A stretch of DNA of 64,000 nt from Novosphingobium aquimarinum (lineage in GTDB: Bacteria; Pseudomonadota; Alphaproteobacteria; Sphingomonadales; Sphingomonadaceae). The translations under genes were made by a program, and so were the position numbers. Location of the stretch: positions 357,756 through 421,755 of the forward strand of contig NZ_WRPO01000001.1 of assembly GCF_009746585.1 (NCBI RefSeq), read 5' to 3'. Below are positions 47,236 to 55,768 of this stretch, piece by piece (positions within the stretch are counted from its first letter, which is position 1; each line of letters begins with the position of its first letter). The notes under the pieces were generated by a model. It had not been told where the DNA came from, searched no databases, and saw only the letters and a program-made list of their open reading frames with translations.

Positions 47236-48294
47236 ATGAGCATGAGCCAGACCATTCTCGTCGGAATTCTCAACGACATGGCAGACGATGCGCCCGCCCC
47301 CGGCGACGTCATCGACTGGCTCGAGCTTGAGATCGAGGCACTGCGCTCAGCCGGGCGGCTCGATGCGCAGGTGTCGTTCGTGCACGCCTACGGGCTGGGC
47401 CTTCCTTCGGGCACCGCGGAAGCGATCGAAAACGCTTACAAGCAGCTGGTCGAGCAGGACGTGGTGATGATCGTCGGCCCGGCGATCGGCGACAACGCTC
47501 TGGTCGCGACTCCGCTTGCCGAGCGCCACCGGGTTCCCACGATCAACTGGGCCGGAGCCGAACGCGCGCGCGGCAAATACATGTTCCACCTCCAGGGCGG
47601 CAGCCACGAGGAGGAGTCGCTGGTCATAGCGCGGCATATGGCAGATATCGGCGCGACCCGGCTGGGCGTGATCCACGACATCTCGCCGACGGGGACGCGC
47701 CACTTGCGCCACCTGCAGGACGAGGCCGCGATCCTGGGCATCGAGGTCCCGGTCGCGGTTGGCGTTTCGCCACTGTCGGACGACGTCGAGGAAGAGATCG
47801 CCAAGGTTCTCGCCAACGACCTGGACGGCTTGGTCTACCTCGGCCTGGGTCTCGCCGCGCCCGCGACCGCGCGCGCAGTCCAGTCCCGCAAGTGGGAGGG
47901 GCCGCGGATCATGAACACGGCCGGGCTGCGCGGCTATTCGGACGACTTCGCCAGAATCTGCGACGGCTGGACGTACATCGACATGCATTCCGACGGCAAT
48001 CGCACGTTGCGCGCCTTGTGTGAGCGAATGGGTCTCCCTCGACAGCAGGCGCTCGCGGCAGCCAAGGGCCATGATCTCGGCCGACTGGTCGCAGAGGGGC
48101 TGGCCCGCGCGCGCAGCTTCGATCGCGAAGGCGTGCGTGCCGGGCTCGAACAGATCAAATGGCTTCCCGCAGCCGAGGGCGAGGACGGCACGCTGCTTGG
48201 CTTCGGCATCCAGGACCGCGGCGCGCTACACGGTCGCTATCTGGTGCTGCGGCAATGGCGCGGCGGCGAATCGGTGGAAGTGCGCGAGGGATGA
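47236..48294 (+). CDS. Type I substrate-binding-fold protein lacking a signal peptide
   Basis: 352 aa from ATG at 47236 (MSMSQTILVGILNDMADD). The layout VGILNDMA, AIENAYKQLVEQDVVMIVGP, GDNALVATPLAERHRVPTIN and LGVIHDISPTGTRHLRHLQD is that of branched-chain amino-acid (LivJ/AmiC) type I periplasmic binding proteins. However, there is no signal peptide, so it should be cytoplasmic, like the amide sensor AmiC. No transporter genes are adjacent. Role unknown; a ligand-sensing regulator is one possibility. Confidence 0.75.
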   Translation: MSMSQTILVGILNDMADDAPAPGDVIDWLELEIEALRSAGRLDAQVSFVHAYGLGLPSGTAEAIENAYKQLVEQDVVMIVGPAIGDNALVATPLAERHRVPTINWAGAERARGKYMFHLQGGSHEEESLVIARHMADIGATRLGVIHDISPTGTRHLRHLQDEAAILGIEVPVAVGVSPLSDDVEEEIAKVLANDLDGLVYLGLGLAAPATARAVQSRKWEGPRIMNTAGLRGYSDDFARICDGWTYIDMHSDGNRTLRALCERMGLPRQQALAAAKGHDLGRLVAEGLARARSFDREGVRAGLEQIKWLPAAEGEDGTLLGFGIQDRGALHGRYLVLRQWRGGESVEVREG

Positions 48295-48441
48295 GCCGCG
48301 TCATGGCGCATGGTGGCGATCCGGGATGCCCGGCTTGAGACGCGGCACCCCAATCATCATCGTCGACGGCGTCTCGCACCAATCGCGCGAGAGCGTCGCG
48401 TGATTTGCGGAACGTCGCCCGTACTCGACCGTTAGGCCGCC

Positions 48442-49383
48442 GTGAGCAAAGAGTCCCCCCTGACCCATATTCGCGCCAATATCGTTTTGTATGGTGCGCT
48501 GATTGCCAACCTGGGCATCGCCGTCGCCAAGTTCGTGGCGGCCGGGATCAGTGGCTCGTCCTCCATGGCGACCGAGGGCATCCACTCGCTGGTCGACAGC
48601 GGCAACCAGGTGCTGCTCCTGTTCGGACAGAAGCGCGCAGCACGACCGCCCGATGCGGCGCATCCCTTCGGCTACGGTCGCGAGCTGTATTTCTATGCCT
48701 TCGTCGTCGCGATTCTGATCTTCGCCGTCGGCGCGGGCGTCTCGATTTACGAAGGCATCGTCCACTTTCAGGATCCCCATCCGATCACCGACCCGACGCT
48801 GAACTACATTGTGCTGGGATTTGCCTTCGCGCTCGAAGGAACCTCCTGGGCGATCGCGGTGCGCGAGTTCGGTCGCGGCAAGGGCAACCAGTCCTGGTGG
48901 GGGGCGGTGCGCCGCTCCAAGGATCCTCCGGCCTTCATCGTGCTGTTCGAGGACAGCGCCGCACTGATCGGCCTGGTCATCGCTGCGATCGGCGTGTGGG
49001 CAAGCGTCCACTTCGAGGATGCGAGGCTCGACGGACTGGCCTCGATCGCCATCGGCTCGGTCCTGGCCTGCGTGGCCCTGCTGCTGGCCCGCGAATCGAA
49101 GGGCCTGCTGATCGGCGAGGCCGCCGATCCCGAACTGATCGCCAGCCTGCGCCGGGTCCTCGATGGCCACGACGAAATCGACCATGTGAACCACATCCGC
49201 ACGGTGCACAGTGGGCCGCAGTCAGTGTTCGTTGCGGTCAGTGCCGATTTCCGGGACGACTTGTCGATGGGGGATGCGGAGTCGCTGATCGAGCGGCTGG
49301 AAGATCGGATGAAGGACGTCTCGCCGGCGATCTCCTCGATCTATATCCGGCCCGAAAAGCGCGAAGACGCCTTCATCGCCTGA
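48442..49383 (+). CDS. Cation diffusion facilitator family transporter (SLC30A9-like branch)
   Basis: 313 aa from GTG at 48442. Six TMs. TM2 carries EGIHSLVDSGNQ (HSxxD metal site), and TM5 has FEDSAALIGLVIAAIG where ordinary CDFs have HxxxD. This EDSAA variant is typical of the SLC30A9/HUEL-like branch. A C-terminal ferredoxin-like cytoplasmic domain (DELIASL-type region, DHVNHIRTVHSGPQSVFV) ends the protein. It exports Zn2+ or another divalent metal by H+ exchange; the atypical site makes the ion uncertain. Stand-alone, weak RBS. Confidence 0.88.
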   Translation: MSKESPLTHIRANIVLYGALIANLGIAVAKFVAAGISGSSSMATEGIHSLVDSGNQVLLLFGQKRAARPPDAAHPFGYGRELYFYAFVVAILIFAVGAGVSIYEGIVHFQDPHPITDPTLNYIVLGFAFALEGTSWAIAVREFGRGKGNQSWWGAVRRSKDPPAFIVLFEDSAALIGLVIAAIGVWASVHFEDARLDGLASIAIGSVLACVALLLARESKGLLIGEAADPELIASLRRVLDGHDEIDHVNHIRTVHSGPQSVFVAVSADFRDDLSMGDAESLIERLEDRMKDVSPAISSIYIRPEKREDAFIA

Positions 49384-49521
49384 CTCATTGCGGGTCGAAG
49401 CCGGCATGAGCGCCGAGTGTCGCGCTGGGCGAAAGATTACACAATTTTCGGCAAGGCAGCGGATTGTCGCGGCCGACGTGCGCGGCATAGACTGGGCTGT
49501 CCTCATGGAGTGTGCGCTGTG

Positions 49522-50442
49522 ATGTCTTTCGCCGAAATCTTCGATCGTCCCCGCCTTGCCGCCATTGTCTGCGGCGCGACCGCGACAGGTCTGGGCCTTG
49601 CCTGGATGGCTGCTGCCGGCGCGCCGACGCGAATGCTGGCGGTCAACGCGGCGGCCTTAGCGATCGGACTGATGCTGCTGCCGGCGCTCGATGCCCTGCT
49701 GGGCGAGCGCTCGCGGCTGCGCGGCATCGCCCTTCTGGCCATGGCTGGCATCCTGTGCGCGACGGCCTTCCTCGGCACGCCGGTTGAGGGCGCGACGCGC
49801 TGGATTTCGGTCGGCTCGCTGGTGATCCAGCCCGGAATGATCGTGCTGCCCTTGCTGGTCTGCGCGCAGGCCCGGCGGCCGGATCGGACGACCACTGCCG
49901 CGCTGCTGCTGGCGGTGACGGCGACTGCGCTCCAGCCCGACCGGGCATTGGCTGGCATGGCGCTGGCCGGGATCGCGGCCATCGCCCTGATCAAGACCGA
50001 GAGAACGACCTACGGGCTGCTGGCGGTCGCGGGCGTGGCCTTTGCCATCACCATGCTTTTCCCCGACCGGCAAGGCGCGATGCCTTATGTCGACCAGATC
50101 CTGCGGACCGCTTTCGACGTCGATTTGCTCGCCGGAGCCGCCGTCTGGGCCGGGTCCGCGATCCTGCTGGTTCCAGCCTGTGTCGCGATGCGCGCAAAGA
50201 CGGAAACGCGGGCCGTCGCGTGCGCTTTCGCCGCCGTCTGGGCCGCCGCCATCTTGGCCGCGCTGTTGGGCAATTACCCGACGCCTCTGGTCGGTTACAG
50301 CGGCAGCGCGGTGCTGGGTTACGTGCTGTCGCTTTCGCAATTTCCGGGCCGCAAGGCATCGCGTTCGACGGACAGATCCGAGGCCGAAATCCGGGCGCAG
50401 GATGACGAAACGTCCATGCTGCCCTTGGCCGCCCTCGCCTGA
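49522..50442 (+). CDS. Polytopic membrane protein, diverged SEDS (FtsW/RodA)-like
   Basis: 306 aa with about eight or nine hydrophobic segments. Three blocks resemble SEDS proteins in order: GATRWISVGSLVIQPGMIVL (compare RWI-lG--iQPsE), TALQPDRALAGMALAG (compare LQPDfGTA) and GNYPTPLVGYSGSAVLGYVL (compare LPfvSyGGSs). It is shorter than the 370-400 aa of FtsW/RodA; the S-E of QPSE and the large extracellular loop with the catalytic Asp are not apparent. It is likely an inactive or specialised relative rather than a lipid II polymerase. It stands alone between a CDF transporter and an esterase gene. Confidence 0.6.
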   Translation: MSFAEIFDRPRLAAIVCGATATGLGLAWMAAAGAPTRMLAVNAAALAIGLMLLPALDALLGERSRLRGIALLAMAGILCATAFLGTPVEGATRWISVGSLVIQPGMIVLPLLVCAQARRPDRTTTAALLLAVTATALQPDRALAGMALAGIAAIALIKTERTTYGLLAVAGVAFAITMLFPDRQGAMPYVDQILRTAFDVDLLAGAAVWAGSAILLVPACVAMRAKTETRAVACAFAAVWAAAILAALLGNYPTPLVGYSGSAVLGYVLSLSQFPGRKASRSTDRSEAEIRAQDDETSMLPLAALA

Positions 50443-50551
50443 CACGCCTTTAATACCGGGACGAACTGACCTGCTCGAAGCGTCTCGGTGCTGGGCCTAT
50501 GAATCCATCCCCGCCGTATTCACAAGGCTGTCCACAGCCTCGTACACACCC

Positions 50552-51622
50552 CTAGTCGCTTGCGCCGCTCGCTTCCGCTTCCAGCATGGCCTTGGCCAAA
50601 TCGAGGAATTCCGCGGTATCGGTCGCTGCCGAGGGGATGGTCTTGCGGAACGTCGCGAAGCCGTGGACCAGGCCTTTGCCCTCGTAGAACACCGTCGGTA
50701 CGCCGGCTGCGATCAGCTTGGCGGCATAGGCGCGGCCCTGATCGCGCAGCGGATCGAGCGAGGCCGTCACCAGCACCGTGGGTGGCAAGCCCGACAAGTC
50801 GCCGAGCAGCGGCGAAGCGCGCAAGTCCTTGGGATCGGCCGCGTAGAATTCGACCATCTTCTCGGTCCCCTCCGTGTCGAGGCCGTAGCCCTTGGCAAAG
50901 CGAGTCATCGACGGTGTGGTCGAGGTGAAGTCGGTTGCGGGATAGATCGGCAGCTGCATGACGACTGGCGCGGCCGCGGGTGCATCGCGCAGCGATGCGG
51001 CGGTGACCAATGCGAGATTGCCACCGGCGCTGTCGCCTGCGAGCACGAGGCCGGTCACTTTCAGGCCCAAGGCTTCGCCGTTTTGCGCAACCCAGCGCGC
51101 CGCCGCTTCGCCGTCGTCGATCGCAGCCGGGAACGGGTGCTCGGGGGCCAGACGATAGCCGACCGAGACCACCGGCAGATCGAGCCGCCGCGCGATTTCG
51201 GCCGCGAGCCCGGCGTGCGTTTCGATCGAACCGAGCACGTAGCCGCCGCCGTGATAGAACACCACGACCGGCCCGGGCTCGCGCGTCGCCCTCGGGTCGA
51301 ACAGCTTGAGGCGGAGCGGACCGCCCGGCCCCGGCATCTCGAAGTCCTTCTCGACCGCCAGCTCTCCGACCGGCAGATCGAGCGCCGCGAACCCGCCCGC
51401 CTGGTCGCGGGGGAGCTTGTGGATCGCCTCGAGCATCTCGCGGGTCAGCGGCGGCATCGGCTGCGCGTAGAACGCCTTGAGATGCGTCGCGACATCGGGT
51501 CTGACGTAGGGTTCGGCGGCTTCTTCCGAGGCTGCGGGCGTGTGGGCCATCACCGGCGCGCCGGCTACCGCCGCAAGCAGCACCAGCGGCAAACGCGCGC
51601 GCGCTAGAGTCGAAAATCGCAT
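50552..51622 (-). CDS. Exported alpha/beta hydrolase (HSL / esterase family IV)
   Basis: 356 aa from ATG at 51622, which sits 6 bases after GAGGGAG; an ATG two codons earlier is too close to that site. The signal peptide ends near PVMAH. The HSL-type oxyanion motif VVVFYHGGGYVLGS, nucleophile elbow LVLAGDSAGGNLAL, and acid/base in SLDPLRDQG and LVHGFATF define a family IV carboxylesterase. Probably periplasmic, acting on short acyl esters. The 109 bp after the SEDS-like gene and this stop hold nothing clear. Confidence 0.9.
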   Translation of the reverse strand: MRFSTLARARLPLVLLAAVAGAPVMAHTPAASEEAAEPYVRPDVATHLKAFYAQPMPPLTREMLEAIHKLPRDQAGGFAALDLPVGELAVEKDFEMPGPGGPLRLKLFDPRATREPGPVVVFYHGGGYVLGSIETHAGLAAEIARRLDLPVVSVGYRLAPEHPFPAAIDDGEAAARWVAQNGEALGLKVTGLVLAGDSAGGNLALVTAASLRDAPAAAPVVMQLPIYPATDFTSTTPSMTRFAKGYGLDTEGTEKMVEFYAADPKDLRASPLLGDLSGLPPTVLVTASLDPLRDQGRAYAAKLIAAGVPTVFYEGKGLVHGFATFRKTIPSAATDTAEFLDLAKAMLEAEASGASD

Positions 51623-51719
51623 CAACATCTCCCTCGATCGACGGCTACCACATGGGCGGTAAGCTGGCGCAACGCGCGCACATTCTGCTCACGCGAGCGC
51701 CAAGGCAAGACGCGCGTCG

Positions 51720-54242
51720 TCAGTACAGCCCGCCTTGTTCCTCGGCGAAGTTCTCGGGCGCGGCCTGGCGCGGCCCGGCAGCGGCTTCCGATTGCGCCCT
51801 GCGACTGGCCCGGATCTGCGCGATGAGCGCATCGCGACGTTTCGCGAACTCGTCCTCGGCGGTGTACTGCCGCGGTTCGGTGTCGGGCTTGAACGCTTCC
51901 CAGATCACCGAAGCCTTGGGCTCGTCGCTCGGCTCGACGCCCGTCACTTGCTTGCCGGTAACGCGATCGATCCGCACCATCCGCACCCCCGTAGGCGCCA
52001 CGAGCGGCGTCTTGCTCCACCGCTCCTTCGTGTTCTGCACCACTTGCTTGAAGATCGGCGCCGCGATGCGGCCGCCTTGCGCGTATCCGCCCATCGAGCG
52101 CGGGTTATCGTAGCCCAGATAGACGCCGGCCACGAGATCCTGCGAGCCGCCGACGAACCAGACGTCGGTCGGGCCCGTGGTCGTTCCGGTCTTGCCGAAC
52201 AACGGCAGCTTGAGATCGCGCAACACCACCGCGGTGCCGCGGATGACGACCCCCGTCAGCATGTGCATCGTCTGAAAGGCCGTTGCGGGATCCATCGCCT
52301 GTTTGCCCGGCCGCGAGATCCGCGGCATTGGCTTGCCGTCCCACTCAGCCATGTCGCAGCCAAGGCAACGGCGACTGTCGGACTTCCAGATCACCTTGCC
52401 GTTGCGGTCTTGCACGTAATCCATGACCGACGACGGGTACTGGATCCCCGCGTTCGCCAGCACCGAATAGGCGTTGACCATCCGCTCGACCGTAGTTTCG
52501 CCGGCGCCGAGCGCGAAAGACAGGTAGTTCTTGTAGTCGCCGATGCCGACGTTGCGGAAGGTGCGGTTGACCTTGCTCATGCCGACATCGTTGGCGATGC
52601 GCACGGTCATCAGGTTGCGCGACTGTTCGAGGCCCCAGCGCAAGGTGTGGTTGCCGCTCCCGCCGCTGTTCCCGAAGTTGCGGAAGCATTTCTGGCCGAG
52701 GCGCGCGCCCTGATAGACGCAGAAGGTACTGTCGAGCACCTGGCTCGCCGGGGTCATGCCATTATCGAGACCCGTGGCATAGACGAACGGCTTGATGGTC
52801 GAGCCCGGCTGGCGCATCGCCTGGGTTGCCCGGTTGAACGAGCCCAGCCCGGAATCGAAGCCCCCCTGCATGGCAAGGATACGCCCGCTGAAAGGCTGTT
52901 CGACGACCATGCCGCCAGAGACTTCGGGGATCGAGCGCATCGCATAACTATCCGCGCCCGTCGGTTCGGCGGCGACGAAATCGCCGACGCGCGCCTTGTC
53001 GGGGATGTTGGTGAGCGTCGCGGTATCGCCGTCCGAGAAGCCGATCGAGCCGCTGCTGGGGCCATTGGCGAGAATCACGCCCACGCGCCAGTCCTCGTAA
53101 TCGATCGTCTTGTAAGACGAGATCAGTTGCGACTGCCAGTTCTCCATATCGTCGATATGCGCGATCGGCCCGGACCAGCCGCGCCCGGCATGAAAGCGCA
53201 GCAGTCCCGCGCGCAAGGCATCGCGCGTGGCCCCCTGCAATTCGCGGTCGAGCGAAGTGCGCACCCACAGCCCACCCGCGTAAACGCTTTGCGGGCCGTC
53301 CTCGGCGGTTTCACCGTAGCGCTCGATCAGGCGGCGCCGCACTTCTTCGACGAAGTAGCCGTTGGACGGGTCGTAGCTCTGTCCGCGACGCGGGATCAGG
53401 CCAAGCGGCTGCGCTTTGGCCGCATCGGCCTCCGCGCGAGTCGCCCAGCCATTGTCGACCATCTGATCCAGCACGTAGTTGCGCCGCTCGATCGCGAGCT
53501 GCTCGTACTTCTTGCGGCCGTAACGCTCCGGCGCCTTCGGCAGGATCGCCAGGAACGCGGCCTGGTGCAGGTCGAGATCGCCCACGTCCTTGTCGAAGTA
53601 GGCGCGGGCAGCGGCCTGCACGCCGAAGCTCTGCCGACCCAGCGGGATCTCGTTGAGATAGAGCTCGAGGATCTGTTCCTTGGTCAGCACATCCTCGATG
53701 CGGCTGGAGACGATCATCTCCTTGAGCTTACGCGTGACCGAGTATTCGTCGCCGATGAGGATGTTCTTGGCGACCTGCTGGGTGATCGTCGAGCCGCCCT
53801 TGGCACGCTCGCCCGAACCGAACTTGGAGACGTAATCGACGACCGCGCCGAGCAAACCGGTGTAGTCGACCCCGCCGTGCGACCAGAAGGTCTTGTCCTC
53901 GGCGGAGAGGAACGCGTTGATCAGCGGACGCGGGAAATCGACGAAGCGCAATTGCACGCGCCGTTCGCGAGCATAGCTGTAGACAATCGCGCCATCGATA
54001 TCGCGCACCATCGTCGGCAGCGGCGGCTGATAGGCGAGCAACTTGTTCTCGTCGGGCAAGTCCCGCGTGATGACGAACCAGAACACCGCCAGCGCGGCAA
54101 ATCCGGCCAACGCGAGATAGACCAGCACGCGCAGCCACCGGCGCGATCGCCACAAGTCGGCCAGCGAGGCGAGAACTCCGCCCGCGTCGCGTCGGATGCG
54201 GTAGCTCAGCGGCTCTCCTTCGGGTTCGGCGGTGTCGCTCAT
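51720..54242 (-). CDS. mrcA: Class A penicillin-binding protein 1A
   Basis: 840 aa from ATG at 54242. One N-terminal TM (about 37-58) precedes the glycosyltransferase domain with Glu115 in FLSAEDKTFWSHGGVD and KGGSTITQQVAKN. An OB-like insert follows, then the transpeptidase with Ser481-x-x-Lys484 in RQPGSTIKPFVYATG, WGLEQSRNLMT (SxN) and LFGKTGTTTGPTDVWFVG (KTG). It polymerises and cross-links peptidoglycan in the periplasm. It lies 85 bp after the amidase gene on the same strand, a common alphaproteobacterial pair (amiC-mrcA). Confidence 0.95.
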   Translation of the reverse strand: MSDTAEPEGEPLSYRIRRDAGGVLASLADLWRSRRWLRVLVYLALAGFAALAVFWFVITRDLPDENKLLAYQPPLPTMVRDIDGAIVYSYARERRVQLRFVDFPRPLINAFLSAEDKTFWSHGGVDYTGLLGAVVDYVSKFGSGERAKGGSTITQQVAKNILIGDEYSVTRKLKEMIVSSRIEDVLTKEQILELYLNEIPLGRQSFGVQAAARAYFDKDVGDLDLHQAAFLAILPKAPERYGRKKYEQLAIERRNYVLDQMVDNGWATRAEADAAKAQPLGLIPRRGQSYDPSNGYFVEEVRRRLIERYGETAEDGPQSVYAGGLWVRTSLDRELQGATRDALRAGLLRFHAGRGWSGPIAHIDDMENWQSQLISSYKTIDYEDWRVGVILANGPSSGSIGFSDGDTATLTNIPDKARVGDFVAAEPTGADSYAMRSIPEVSGGMVVEQPFSGRILAMQGGFDSGLGSFNRATQAMRQPGSTIKPFVYATGLDNGMTPASQVLDSTFCVYQGARLGQKCFRNFGNSGGSGNHTLRWGLEQSRNLMTVRIANDVGMSKVNRTFRNVGIGDYKNYLSFALGAGETTVERMVNAYSVLANAGIQYPSSVMDYVQDRNGKVIWKSDSRRCLGCDMAEWDGKPMPRISRPGKQAMDPATAFQTMHMLTGVVIRGTAVVLRDLKLPLFGKTGTTTGPTDVWFVGGSQDLVAGVYLGYDNPRSMGGYAQGGRIAAPIFKQVVQNTKERWSKTPLVAPTGVRMVRIDRVTGKQVTGVEPSDEPKASVIWEAFKPDTEPRQYTAEDEFAKRRDALIAQIRASRRAQSEAAAGPRQAAPENFAEEQGGLY

Positions 54243-54327
54243 CGGGTCGTCTCTTGCATCGTGCCCCGCCCCTAGCACGCGCTTCCGAGATTGTGCCAGC
54301 GCTTCGAGCGGAACTTTGCCAATGCCA

Positions 54328-55191
54328 TCAAATCCCTGCGCGCCGCGCGAGATATGCGCGGATGGCCCGATCGACGATCCGGGCAAAGCGGCGCTGGCCG
54401 GCATCGGACGCGAGCAGTTCGGCATCCTCGGGATTGTTGATGTACCCGGTCTCCAGCAGGATCGAGGGAATGTCGGGAGACTTCAACACGGCCAGCGCGG
54501 CCGACTGCACACTGGAACGATGCAGCCGCAGATCGCCCTCGGCCTCGCGCAGGAACAGGCTTGCGGCCTCCACCGAGTCCGCCTGGGATTTGCGCTGTGA
54601 CAGATCGAAGAGGATGGCGTTGACGGCATCGTCGCTGCTCGACAGCGAAACCCCGTTCACCGTATCGACCGCATTCTCGCGCGCGGCGAGCCTTTCGGCG
54701 GCCTGATCCGAGCCCTTTTCCGAAAGCACGTAGACGCTGGCGCCGCGGGCGCTGTTGCTTTCCGCACTGTCCGCATGGATCGAAACGAACAAGTCCGCAC
54801 CCAGCCGGCGGGCGATATCCGGTCGCTCGCCCAGCGTGATGAAGCGATCGTCTTCGCGAGTCAGCGCCACCCGGATGCCGCCGCCCGCGAGCAATTCGCG
54901 CCGCAGCGCTTTGGCGAAGGCCAGCGCCGCATCCTTTTCGCGGAACGGACCGGTCCCGGCTCCGGGATCGAAGCCGCCGTGTCCGGGATCCAAAACCACC
55001 AGGGGGCGGGTCGCATCGGGCGGGCCGTCGATGCGCGGCAGATCGATCGCCCCGCCTTCCTCGGGCAGGTCGATCCGAACCACGTAGTCGTAATCGCCGC
55101 CAAGCGCGGCGCGTTGGTCGAAGACGATCAGCCCGACGAACACCGCGACGGGCCCCAGTACCAGCAGCAGAAGGATCGCACGGCGCAACAT
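54328..55191 (-). CDS. amiC: N-acetylmuramoyl-L-alanine amidase
   Basis: 287 aa from ATG at 55191 (MLRRAILLLLVLG). It has a signal/anchor segment of about 20 residues, then an Amidase_3 domain with zinc ligands in LVVLDPGHGGFDPGAG, a conserved FVSIHADSAES, and catalytic Glu in ILLETGYINNPEDA. There is no separate AMIN targeting domain of normal size, only a short N-terminal spacer. It cleaves the amide between muramic acid and the stem peptide in daughter-cell separation or remodelling. It precedes mrcA. The symbol is by analogy. Confidence 0.9.
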   Translation of the reverse strand: MLRRAILLLLVLGPVAVFVGLIVFDQRAALGGDYDYVVRIDLPEEGGAIDLPRIDGPPDATRPLVVLDPGHGGFDPGAGTGPFREKDAALAFAKALRRELLAGGGIRVALTREDDRFITLGERPDIARRLGADLFVSIHADSAESNSARGASVYVLSEKGSDQAAERLAARENAVDTVNGVSLSSSDDAVNAILFDLSQRKSQADSVEAASLFLREAEGDLRLHRSSVQSAALAVLKSPDIPSILLETGYINNPEDAELLASDAGQRRFARIVDRAIRAYLARRAGI

Positions 55192-55768
55192 CGCCCACTG
55201 GGTAGGACCGCAATTCCCGCGCCGCAATCGCGCAAGGCCGCACAATCCCTAGCTTTGTTTACGCCGGGCTAACCATTCTGCCTGCACAACCCGGCGCCAA
55301 TCAACTTGCCGAGCTTGGGCATGAATGCTAGTCGAATTTGACAGGGGTCTTTTACTGTCGCCAAATTGCCATCTCCGATCCGTCCCGCGCGGGCTTTCGA
55401 TCGAATGGCAGGTATCGTGGCAACGGCCCCTGCCGTCATGATCGAAGGGGCATCCGCCCGATCGGTCCCAAACAGGTTGACGCGAGATATGAGTAATTTC
55501 CCCCAGCATTGCCCGTCGCTGCCATCGCGCGCGACGGCCGTGCCGGGGGTGCTTGCGCGAGAGCAATCACCGCGCATTCTCTCCCTCGCAGACACGCAAG
55601 CACAGGGCGCGGCGCCGGATTGCCGCGCTCTTTCGCTCTCATCCGCCCGCGGCGGAACGGGCCCGGGCATCAAGCCCCGGCCGTTCGCATCGCCGCGCGG
55701 CAATCCCAATACAGTTCGCGCCGCATCGTCTCATCCGGACCTGATCCGGCGCGCATGGAGATTTCATA
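55192..55768 (+). other. 577-bp intergenic region; probable long rne 5' leader
   Basis: No convincing gene. A perfect TTGACA hexamer at 55338-55343 could be a -35 element, but a matching -10 is not obvious. The half next to rne is GC-rich with several inverted segments (for example around 55643-55690), which could fold. In E. coli the rne leader is also several hundred bases long and mediates autoregulation by RNase E. The ATG of rne is preceded by GGAG at 7-8 bases. Confidence 0.4.

Noticed and set aside
54272..55243. Alternative minus-strand frame overlapping the amidase gene
   Set aside because: Shifted reading of the amidase gene; the amidase frame has all zinc-site motifs.
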